From JAAYLU01 sp964458805 (GTDB lineage Bacteria; Synergistota; Synergistia; Synergistales; Aminobacteriaceae), in contig CAYWKH010000097.1 in NCBI GenBank assembly GCA_964458805.1, positions 1 through 7,888 on the forward strand: DNA of 7,888 nucleotides. The letters are read 5' to 3'. Below, piece after piece: positions 1-5,154 of the stretch. Each line of letters opens with the position of its first letter. Position 1 is the stretch's first letter. Made by a program: the position numbers and the translations under genes. Below the pieces are notes generated by a model, which had not been told where the DNA came from, made no database searches, and saw only the letters and a program-made list of their open reading frames with translations.

Positions 1-41
1 GTGTGAAGGTGAAGGTCGACCCAGTAAGAGGAGAGGTTCAT
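1..41 (-). CDS. PHP-domain metal-dependent phosphoesterase, N-terminus only (partial)
   Basis: Only the first 13 codons lie in the window; the gene continues off the left edge. The visible residues read MNLSSYWVDLHLH plus a partial codon. The DLHLH(T) string is the first metal-binding motif of PHP domains (polymerase and histidinol phosphatase family, TrpH-like phosphoesterases), which starts almost at the N-terminus in the stand-alone family. The ATG (41-39) overlaps the TGA of the upstream DRTGG gene (40-38) in an ATGA arrangement, and there is no Shine-Dalgarno sequence of its own, so translation is probably coupled. PHP genes of this kind commonly follow DRTGG, HATPase and hydrogenase-like genes in anaerobes, which supports the call. 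The substrate cannot be told from this fragment. Confidence 0.72.
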   Translation of the reverse strand, partial: MNLSSYWVDLHLH

Positions 42-379
42 GAGGAGAACGGAAAACCGGCCTCCCTGAGGGTCCCTGCGGCGTCGAAGGCCGACATGGG
101 AGTGGTCGCCAGGGTGATGCCCTCGACGGAGCATCTTTCGATTAGCGTCCTGTCCGGCATTCGCCCGGAGGCCGCCAGAATGAAAGGGACCTCCTTCAGC
201 ACCGCCACGGCTGCGGCGTTCACGTGGGTCTGAATCGTTATCCAGAGCCACTCCTCGCGAGCCTCGGCCATTATGAAGCTGAGCAGGTCCCCCGAAATGG
301 CCCCGCGCAGCTCACGGTCCATGTCCCCCTCCACCAGCACGCTGGCGCCCGTGACCCTTGCCGCCTCGTCAATCTTCAT
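38..379 (-). CDS. DRTGG domain-containing protein (second copy)
   Basis: This 113-residue protein consists of essentially one DRTGG domain, a small alpha/beta fold also found attached to CBS domains and phosphotransacetylases and thought to bind a ligand or act in regulation. Recognisable landmarks are DRELRGAISGDLLSFIMA (residues 21-38, where the name motif sits), the strand WITIQTHVNAAAVAVL (46-61), FILAASGRMPD (67-77), and a tail containing GITLATTPMSAFDAAGTL (87-104). No signal peptide or membrane segment is visible, so it is cytoplasmic. The start is firm: ATG 379-377 overlaps the upstream TGA by one base, and a GGAGG at 392-388 lies 8 bases before it inside the hydrogenase-like gene. 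Downstream it overlaps the PHP gene by 4 bases. A longer reading in this frame extends upstream through the hydrogenase-like gene, but it is a shadow ORF. The precise biochemical role is unknown. Confidence 0.85.
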   Translation of the reverse strand: MKIDEAARVTGASVLVEGDMDRELRGAISGDLLSFIMAEAREEWLWITIQTHVNAAAVAVLKEVPFILAASGRMPDRTLIERCSVEGITLATTPMSAFDAAGTLREAGFPFSS

Positions 380-1695
380 CAGGATCTCCTCCGTTTCCTG
401 CCGGTGTGAAGCGTGTGCGGCAGCTTGGACGAGAGACACTGGATCTCCTCGCTTAGCTGGGTTATCCTCTCCCTCATCTTGAACACGCAGTCTGAGACAT
501 CCCCCTGCCCCCTCACGATGTCCTCCGCGAGGGCCCTGCATGAGGGACGACCGCAGGCGCCGCAGTCTATGTGGGGCAGGTCCGCGTAGATCGCGTCCAT
601 CTCCCGAAGCTTTGCCATGGCCTCCTTGATGTCCTTGGACAGGGGAAGGCGCTCGCGCGGGACTACCGGGGCCGCCAGCTCCCAAACGCCCCTGTCGTGC
701 CAGTGGCGTATCCTCTCCATCTCCTCGCTGGACGGCATCCACTCCGCGTCGATGTTGTTGAGCCTCAGCTGCGACAGGAAGCGGGACTCGTAGGTCCCGG
801 TGCCGCCGAAGCAACCCAGGTCGCACGCGCGGCACTCGATGAAGTCCACTCCCGAGAGGCGCCCGAGCTCCAGCTCGTTGAGCAGATCCTGGGTGTTCCT
901 CAGCCCCGACACGGAGATCGAGGTGAAGCCCTTGTCGAAGAAGGACGCGATGTGGCGCGCCTCGCCCCCCGAGGTGGACCACAGCAGCCACCTTCCGCTG
1001 ACGGGCCTGGTCTTGGCCCCGGTGACCTTGACGTTGCAGGCGAGCATGTCGCGGATAACAGTCCTGACGCTTACAACGTACTCGAGCGAGCTTCGTTTCC
1101 TGCCGACCGGGTTTCGGACCAGGGTGGCCTTGGCGGGGCAGGGGGAGACCAGGGTGACGTTCTCCTTCGCCCCCGTCTCCTCCCGCCAGATGGTCACGGC
1201 GGTCTCTAGCGGCGACTCCACGGGCAGTATGCGACCGACCAGCTCCGGGTAGTTCATCTGGATCAGGCGTATCACCGCTGGGCAGTAGGTGGAGATGTAG
1301 GGCAGGTTCTCCCCGCCCTCCCTGATGATCTTAGCCGACGCGAAGGCGGAGAGATCGAACGCGAGGGAGGCCCACTCGGAGAGCTCGTTGTACCCGTGGC
1401 TCTCCAAAGCCTCCATCATGAGGCGTGGGCGCGAATAGGCGCCCACCTGGACGTAGAAGGCGGGGTCCGCCATAAGGACGAGCCCCTCCCTTGTCTTGAT
1501 GAGGTCCCACTCGTCGTCGTTGACGGTGATCGCCCTGTCCTTGCAGCTCCTTATGCACTCGCCGCAGTCTATGCACAGGTCTGGCAGAAGTCTGACCACG
1601 CCGTCGATCACGCGCAAAGCCTCGGTCGGACACGACCTGATGCAGTTGGCGCAGCCGCGGCAACGGGATTCGGTGATCTTTATCCCTCCGGACAT
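379..1695 (-). CDS. Sensory-type FeFe-hydrogenase homologue (HydS-like, C-terminal 4Fe-4S motif, no PAS domain)
   Basis: This 438-residue iron-sulfur protein is probably an H2 or redox sensor in the cytoplasm. It starts with two ferredoxin-type 4Fe-4S motifs (Cys 12/15/18/22 and 41/44/47/51), followed by a hydrogenase large-subunit domain. All H-cluster cysteine positions can be matched: C138 in STYCPAV, C186 in SPCPAK, and C291 and C295 in ECRACDLGCFGG. The residue before C138, normally Cys in catalytic enzymes (TSCCP) and used for proton transfer, is Tyr137. The second Lys and the Glu of MPCxxKKxE are also absent. After the H domain comes a Cx2Cx4Cx16C cluster site (C378, C381, C386, C403), known from sensory hydrogenases, then a short helix (about 407-425) and a basic tail. 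No PAS domain follows. The start is ATG 1695: AAGGAG at 1711-1706 is 10 bases from it but only 1 base from the GTG at 1704. The H2-sensing role is inferred from the family. Confidence 0.85.
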   Translation of the reverse strand: MSGGIKITESRCRGCANCIRSCPTEALRVIDGVVRLLPDLCIDCGECIRSCKDRAITVNDDEWDLIKTREGLVLMADPAFYVQVGAYSRPRLMMEALESHGYNELSEWASLAFDLSAFASAKIIREGGENLPYISTYCPAVIRLIQMNYPELVGRILPVESPLETAVTIWREETGAKENVTLVSPCPAKATLVRNPVGRKRSSLEYVVSVRTVIRDMLACNVKVTGAKTRPVSGRWLLWSTSGGEARHIASFFDKGFTSISVSGLRNTQDLLNELELGRLSGVDFIECRACDLGCFGGTGTYESRFLSQLRLNNIDAEWMPSSEEMERIRHWHDRGVWELAAPVVPRERLPLSKDIKEAMAKLREMDAIYADLPHIDCGACGRPSCRALAEDIVRGQGDVSDCVFKMRERITQLSEEIQCLSSKLPHTLHTGRKRRRS

Positions 1696-1714
1696 GAAAA
1701 ACACGCTCCTTTGC

Positions 1715-2149
1715 TTAGCCCTGCTTGAAGGCCACGGTCGCCCTGAGCCTGGTGCCCCTACCTACCTCCGTGTCTATCTCCATGGCATCGGCGTTTCTCT
1801 GGATATTCGGCAGCCCCATACCGGCCCCGAACCCGAGTTCCCTGATCTCGTCGGTGGCGGTGGAGTACCCCTCCTGCATGGCAAGTTGGACATCGGGGAT
1901 GCCCGGCCCCGAGTCCGAGGCCTCTATCACCAGGTGATCGTCGTGCACGGTCATCCGAAGCATTCCGCCGCCCCCGTGAATGAGCGCGTTCATCTCGGAC
2001 TCGTAGGCGATGACCGATGCCCTGCGGACCAGGTCGGAGGCTATTCCGAGCATCTTCAGGGTCGCCTTGAACTTAGTGGACGCCTCTCCTATTGCCGAAA
2101 AATCCCCGGCCTGGATGGCGTACTCCTCCACATACGGCTCCTGGCCCAC
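1715..2149 (-). CDS. RsbW/SpoIIAB-like ATP-binding protein (HATPase, anti-sigma or serine-kinase type)
   Basis: This 144-residue protein is a stand-alone GHKL ATPase domain with no histidine phospho-acceptor domain, as in the RsbW and SpoIIAB anti-sigma factor kinases. The nucleotide-binding boxes are complete: N box E50 with N54 and H58 (YESEMNALIHGG), G1 box DSGPGIPD (79-86), glycine-rich lid GFGAGMGLPNI (106-116) and a final GRGT (130-133). It is therefore likely to bind ATP. It probably phosphorylates or sequesters a partner protein; none is encoded beside it, so the partner is either a neighbour (DRTGG or HydS-like) or elsewhere. The start is GTG 2149, 3 bases after the preceding stop, with GAGGGG at 2163-2158, 8 bases upstream. 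Homologues recur beside HydS-like and DRTGG genes. Function as a kinase is inferred; the fold and ATP site are clear. Confidence 0.85.
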   Translation of the reverse strand: MGQEPYVEEYAIQAGDFSAIGEASTKFKATLKMLGIASDLVRRASVIAYESEMNALIHGGGGMLRMTVHDDHLVIEASDSGPGIPDVQLAMQEGYSTATDEIRELGFGAGMGLPNIQRNADAMEIDTEVGRGTRLRATVAFKQG

Positions 2150-2152
2150 GGG

Positions 2153-2518
2153 TCACACCCCTCTGTCCGGAATATGACAGGGAAGGATGCCCTTCTGAAA
2201 GAGGATGCCGCACGTCTCGAACATGCTCATCTGGCATACGAGGATCGGCATCTTGATCTGCGAGGCCAGCTTGACAGCGGCCTCCTGCGGTTTTTTCCCG
2301 CGGATGAAGACCACCGACGGCAGGTCGAGCATCTGGGCCGTGCGGACTATCTGGATGTTCGTGAGCCCGGTGAGCAGCAGCGACCCGGGCCTCGCGAACG
2401 CGAGGACGTCGCTCATCAGGTCGGCGCCGTAGGCGCACTCGATGTCTATCGAGTCGAGCAGATCCTCCCCGCACAGCAACTCCGCCCGAATAAGGGTAAC
2501 GAGATCGCGAAGTATCAT
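2153..2518 (-). CDS. DRTGG domain-containing protein (first copy, cysteine-containing)
   Basis: A 121-residue cytoplasmic protein of the DRTGG type, divergent from the copy at 38-379. The shared architecture is visible as YGADLMSDVLAFARPG (30-45), the strand LLLTGLTNIQIVRTAQML (47-64), VVFIRGKKP (69-77), PILVCQMSMFETCG (91-104) and a short C-terminal tail. The eponymous DRxxG stretch is replaced by IDIECAYG, so the name motif itself is lost. It carries five cysteines (16, 28, 95, 103, 114), whereas the other copy has one, which could allow redox sensing or metal binding, although no classical cluster motif is present. The start ATG 2518 has AGGAGG at 2534-2529, 10 bases upstream. It is the first gene of the packed sensor set, lying 49 bases after the binding-protein gene with no terminator between, so it may be transcribed from upstream. 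Function unknown. Confidence 0.8.
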   Translation of the reverse strand: MILRDLVTLIRAELLCGEDLLDSIDIECAYGADLMSDVLAFARPGSLLLTGLTNIQIVRTAQMLDLPSVVFIRGKKPQEAAVKLASQIKMPILVCQMSMFETCGILFQKGILPCHIPDRGV

Positions 2519-2567
2519 TGTATTGCTTCCTCCTCTTTGATTGTCTGTTCGGAATGCGCACAGCAGG

Positions 2568-3809
2568 TCAACGAAGGTTCTCGGGACCCCTGACCGTCAG
2601 GGTGTTGACCGGGTGGAAGCTCTTCTCCGCCACTTTCATGAAGGATACCCGCCTCTCGACGGGCCTGTGGGTGACCGGGTTGACCGAGACCGCCTGCGAG
2701 CCGAGCGCCAGCCCCTGGACCAGGGGCATGAAAGCGGCGAGGTCGGAGGGCGCCGGGGAGCCTGAAAGTCCGAAGGCGTCGAACAGCCACTTGCACGCGA
2801 CGTACGCCCGCCCCGCGACGGCCGCGTCCTTCACCACCAGGTTCAATCGCCTGCGTATCTCCCGGAGGAGCGGGGCGAGAGAAGCGTCGGTCCTCACAGG
2901 GTAGTCCTGGTCCGCCGCGATGACCCCGTCGAAGGAGAGCAGGAGGGGCTGGGGTGCGCCACCGTACCAGATCTCGAACCCGCCGGCCTTCAGGCGGGTC
3001 GCCCTCCAGACATCGCGCACGACCATCGAGCCGGCCCAAGTGACCAGGACTTTCGCGCCCGAGGACATAATCTCCGACTCCATCAGTCTGAAGGAGTCCA
3101 TCGCCCCTCCGGGGATCCAGAAATACTCCGAGTCGAACCCCTTCTCGGACAGCATCTCCCCCAGGTTTCGCGACCGGCACTCGAGCACCGGGTCGAGCCT
3201 GTCTGCCATCAGGGCCACGACAGACCCGGCCGGGAGGACAACGGACGCGTAGTCGGCAAAGGCCTGGACCCGGAAGTCGCTGTACAGGTCAAGGGCGAAT
3301 ACCATCGGGTCCGTAGCTCCGTCCGGGTTCAGTATATTTTCGCGCTCGCCGTAGGCCGACAGCAGTACTGGGCCGTTTCCGGCCAGCAGAGGCCTAAGGA
3401 TCGGGATGTCGTAGCCGCCGGACATGGACAGAACGGCTGAGACTCCCTTTTTTCGCCATTCCGCGACCCGGGAGGCGGCGGACTCCCCGTCCAGGGGCGG
3501 CTCCTGCAGGAACCTGATGTCGCGCCCTCTTATCCCGTCCGCGCTGTCCATTACCTCCCACTCGGCGAGGCGGATCGCCGCGATGGCAGACCTGCCCTGC
3601 TCGCTGTCCCATCCCCCGTCGGGCGGGAGGACCGCCACCTGCCAGACCCACCCGTCCTCCAGTCCTACCTCGAAGCTGTCCACGACGGCGTGCGCGGCGG
3701 TACCGACGAGAAGGACCGAAAGGGCAAGGACGAGGACGAGCGCCTGCTGCACCCCTCCACGTCCGCCGCAGCCGGCATACCTCCTCAACCCGGGGATCGC
3801 TCCCTTCAC
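2568..3809 (-). CDS. Divergent secreted type-1 periplasmic-binding-fold protein (LivJ-like)
   Basis: This 413-residue protein has an N-terminal signal peptide: a basic n-region (K2, R9, R10, R17), a hydrophobic core (about 20-38) and an AHA cleavage site near residue 41. The mature part resembles leucine-binding-type periplasmic proteins: WQVAVLPP near the start (56-63), a first-lobe segment GVSAVLSMSGGYDIPILRPLL (122-142), PVLLSAYGERE (147-157), the family-typical FALDLYSDFRVQAFADYA (171-188), VVALMADRLDP (197-207), KVLVTWAG (253-260) and a final lobe near DGVIAADQDYP (294-304). It differs from normal LivJ proteins in lacking the GPLTG-like opening motif, so the ligand is unknown. No lipobox is present: the only early Cys (14) precedes the hydrophobic stretch. 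The GTG start (3809-3807) overlaps the kinase stop in GTGA, without a Shine-Dalgarno of its own. A GTG at 3851 would overlap the kinase gene by 46 bases and is less likely. It could be an orphan receptor for the importer upstream or a sensing protein. Confidence 0.78.
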   Translation of the reverse strand: MKGAIPGLRRYAGCGGRGGVQQALVLVLALSVLLVGTAAHAVVDSFEVGLEDGWVWQVAVLPPDGGWDSEQGRSAIAAIRLAEWEVMDSADGIRGRDIRFLQEPPLDGESAASRVAEWRKKGVSAVLSMSGGYDIPILRPLLAGNGPVLLSAYGERENILNPDGATDPMVFALDLYSDFRVQAFADYASVVLPAGSVVALMADRLDPVLECRSRNLGEMLSEKGFDSEYFWIPGGAMDSFRLMESEIMSSGAKVLVTWAGSMVVRDVWRATRLKAGGFEIWYGGAPQPLLLSFDGVIAADQDYPVRTDASLAPLLREIRRRLNLVVKDAAVAGRAYVACKWLFDAFGLSGSPAPSDLAAFMPLVQGLALGSQAVSVNPVTHRPVERRVSFMKVAEKSFHPVNTLTVRGPENLR

Positions 3810-4303
3810 CGCTTGTAGCCGATGACCCGGCGAAGCAGGTTCTTTCTCCACTCGACGTCGCTCTCAGTCTCGACGCCCTTCGGAGGAAAGCCGTCGATGA
3901 CCCCGGCCACTCCCCTGCCCTGCTCGCTCTCGCACACGATGACCTGGAGCGGGTTGGCCGTGGCCGCGAAGATACGGCATACCTCCTGGCAGTCCTTGAT
4001 GCGGTTCAGCACATTGATGGGATACCCGCCGCGGAGAACCACCAGGAACGAGTGTCCTGCCGCGACCTCCTTCATGTTGTCGACCGCTACCTTCTGAAGC
4101 TCCTCGTCGTTGCCGTCGCTTCGGACCAGGCAGTCCCCCGACGCCTCGCAGAACGCAAGGCCGAACTTGAGCGACGGGGAGGATGTGACGAGGACCTCGT
4201 AAAGGTCCTCCACGGTCTTGATGAAGTGGCTCTGGCCAAGTACGACGTTGCAGTCCTCGGGGAAAGAGAGCTGGACCAGCGTCCACCTAGAGATCTCGGG
4301 CAC
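3806..4303 (-). CDS. Adenosine-specific kinase (DUF355 family)
   Basis: This 165-residue protein matches the adenosine-specific kinase family (formerly DUF355), small cytoplasmic proteins found in archaea and anaerobic bacteria and proposed to act on adenosine. The length is normal for the family. Conserved stretches are FPEDCNVVLGQSHFIKTVEDL (14-34), LKFGLAFCEASG (45-56) with the charged RSDGND (61-66), HSFLVVLRGGYPINVLNRI (84-102), NPLQVIVCESEQGRGVAGVIDG (117-138), then PKGVETESDVEWRK (141-154) and a C-terminal GYKR. The start is GTG 4303: AGGAGG at 4317-4312 lies 8 bases upstream, whereas the in-frame TTG at 4309 is only 2 bases away. It follows a probable terminator by about 20 bases and is coupled to the next gene by a 4-base overlap. 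The family assignment is strong; its physiological role here is unknown. Confidence 0.9.
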   Translation of the reverse strand: MPEISRWTLVQLSFPEDCNVVLGQSHFIKTVEDLYEVLVTSSPSLKFGLAFCEASGDCLVRSDGNDEELQKVAVDNMKEVAAGHSFLVVLRGGYPINVLNRIKDCQEVCRIFAATANPLQVIVCESEQGRGVAGVIDGFPPKGVETESDVEWRKNLLRRVIGYKR

Positions 4304-4311
4304 TTTCAACC

Positions 4312-4317
4312 CCTCCT
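4312..4317 (-). promoter_or_regulatory. Shine-Dalgarno sequence of the adenosine-specific kinase gene
   Basis: On the minus strand this reads AGGAGG. It sits 8 bases before a GTG (4303) and only 2 bases before an in-frame TTG (4309). Normal spacing is about 5 to 10 bases, so it selects the GTG as the start. It lies immediately after the T-rich run of the upstream hairpin, so a transcript for this gene must either read through that structure or start close to it. Confidence 0.7.
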
Positions 4318-4320
4318 CGC

Positions 4321-4356
4321 TAAAGAAATTCGAGGCGCGGCGGTGCGCCGCGCCTC
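4321..4356 (-). terminator. Probable intrinsic terminator of the liv operon
   Basis: GAGGCGCGGC at 4332-4341 is the exact reverse complement of GCCGCGCCTC at 4347-4356, and G4342-C4346 adds one more pair, giving an 11-bp stem with a 3-base loop. Reading on the minus strand, the stem is followed by GAATTTCTTTA, a moderately T-rich run interrupted by C and A. It lies 85 bases after the livF stop and just before the kinase gene. The stem is strong but the T run is imperfect, so termination may be partial. Confidence 0.65.
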
Positions 4357-4398
4357 ACGTATGATACAACAGGGCGCGCACTTTAGCCACGGCCGTGC

Positions 4399-4430
4399 CC
4401 GGCAAAGCCGGAGACACCCGCGATCGCGGG
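4399..4430. repeat. Two adjacent short palindromes downstream of livF
   Basis: CCCGCGATCGCGGG at 4417-4430 is a perfect 14-base palindrome, and CCGGC-AAA-GCCGG at 4399-4411 is a 5-bp stem with a 3-base loop. Both follow the livF stop within about 40 bases and neither is followed by a T run. They could protect the 3-prime end of the liv message or act as a protein-binding site. GC-rich sequence produces such palindromes by chance fairly often, so functional meaning is uncertain. Confidence 0.4.
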
Positions 4431-4440
4431 GCCTTGCCGC

Positions 4441-5154
4441 TCACATGCCCATGTAGGCTTTCCTGACCTCCTCGGAGTCGAGCAGCTCCCTCGCCGACCC
4501 AGAGTGGACCACCCTCCCGGTCTGCAGCACGTACCCGCGGTTCGCGATCTCGAGGGCCTCCTGCACCATCTGCTCGACCAGCAGCACCGTTATCCCCTTG
4601 CGGTTTATCAGCACCACGGTCTCGAAGACCTTCTCCACCAGGCTGGGCATCAGCCCAAGCGACAGCTCGTCGAGCATTATAAGCTTCGGCGCGGACATCA
4701 GGCCGCGCGCTATCGCGCACATCTGCTGCTCGCCGCCGCTCAGGGTCTCCGCAGTCTGAGAGCTTCTGTCCTTCAGCCTCGGGAAGAGCGCGAACATCTC
4801 CTCGAGTCTCTCGTCTATCACCGTACGGTCGACGACTGTGAAGGCCCCCAGCTCGAGGTTCTCCCTGACCGTCAGTTTCGGGAAGAGCCTGCGCCCCTCC
4901 GGAATATAGGACAAACCCTTGCGGATGTTGACCGAGGCAGGGCTCCCGGATATGTCCTCTCCCTCGAGCAGGATCTGCCCTCTCTCCGGGTGCAGCAGGC
5001 CGCATATCGCGCGCATCGTGGTGGACTTCCCGGCGCCGTTGGCCCCGATGATGGCCACTATCTCGCCCCTGTTCACCTCGAGCGAGAGGCCTCGGATTAC
5101 GGGGGTCCCGTTGTAGCCGCAGTGGATATCCTTCACCTCAAGCATCGCGGCCAT
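4441..5154 (-). CDS. livF: Branched-chain amino-acid ABC transporter ATPase LivF
   Basis: One of two cytoplasmic ATPase subunits that power the importer. The 237-residue protein has Walker A GANGAGKST (37-45), the ABC signature LSGGEQQM (138-145), Walker B LIMLDE (158-163) and the LivF-typical VEQ (Q195) where other ABC proteins have the switch histidine. The phrase SYIPEGRRLFPKLTVRENL (82-100) and the ending VRKAYMGM are also characteristic of LivF. The usual Pro after the Walker B Asp-Glu is Leu here. The start is uncertain: a strong AAGGAGG (5170-5164) is 3 bases before an ATG at 5160 and 9 bases before the ATG at 5154. I chose 5154 for spacing; ATG 5145 is also possible. All choices overlap the livG end (5138). 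It is the last gene of the liv operon. Substrate is set by the binding protein, so leucine, isoleucine or valine is the family expectation, not proven. Confidence 0.93.
   Translation of the reverse strand: MAAMLEVKDIHCGYNGTPVIRGLSLEVNRGEIVAIIGANGAGKSTTMRAICGLLHPERGQILLEGEDISGSPASVNIRKGLSYIPEGRRLFPKLTVRENLELGAFTVVDRTVIDERLEEMFALFPRLKDRSSQTAETLSGGEQQMCAIARGLMSAPKLIMLDELSLGLMPSLVEKVFETVVLINRKGITVLLVEQMVQEALEIANRGYVLQTGRVVHSGSARELLDSEEVRKAYMGM

Noticed and set aside
398..423. CTGCCG/CGGCAG inverted repeat near the end of the hydrogenase-like gene
   Set aside because: Only 6 bp with a 14-base loop, inside coding sequence and without a T run; chance is enough to explain it in GC-rich DNA.
380..991. 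Upstream extension of the second DRTGG gene into the frame behind the hydrogenase-like gene
   Set aside because: The extension is Arg- and Gly-rich without family similarity, and a strong ribosome-binding site with 8-base spacing marks ATG 379 as the start.
2541..2571. Possible promoter before the first DRTGG gene (TTGACC on the minus strand)
   Set aside because: The -35-like TTGACC overlaps the preceding stop codon, but no acceptable -10 hexamer occurs at 16-18 bases; the nearest (GACAAT) needs a 20-base spacer.
1496..2593. Long plus-strand open reading frame of 365 codons
   Set aside because: It lies antisense to three well-supported genes (HydS-like, HATPase and DRTGG), and its translation is low-complexity, rich in His, Arg and Gly, and lacks any recognisable family. 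GC-rich coding sequence often leaves the opposite strand open.
2515..3180. Minus-strand open reading frame of 221 codons overlapping the binding-fold protein
   Set aside because: It is an alternative frame of the 2568-3809 gene, Arg-, Gly- and Pro-rich, with no start context or domain.
3768..3770. Possible lipoprotein cysteine (Cys14) in the binding-fold protein
   Set aside because: The Cys comes before the hydrophobic core rather than at its end, so it cannot be a lipobox; an AHA cleavage site follows the core instead.
4420..4427. GCGATCGC, identical to the cyanobacterial HIP1 octamer
   Set aside because: I noticed only this copy in the window, inside a larger palindrome, and gene content does not suggest a cyanobacterium.
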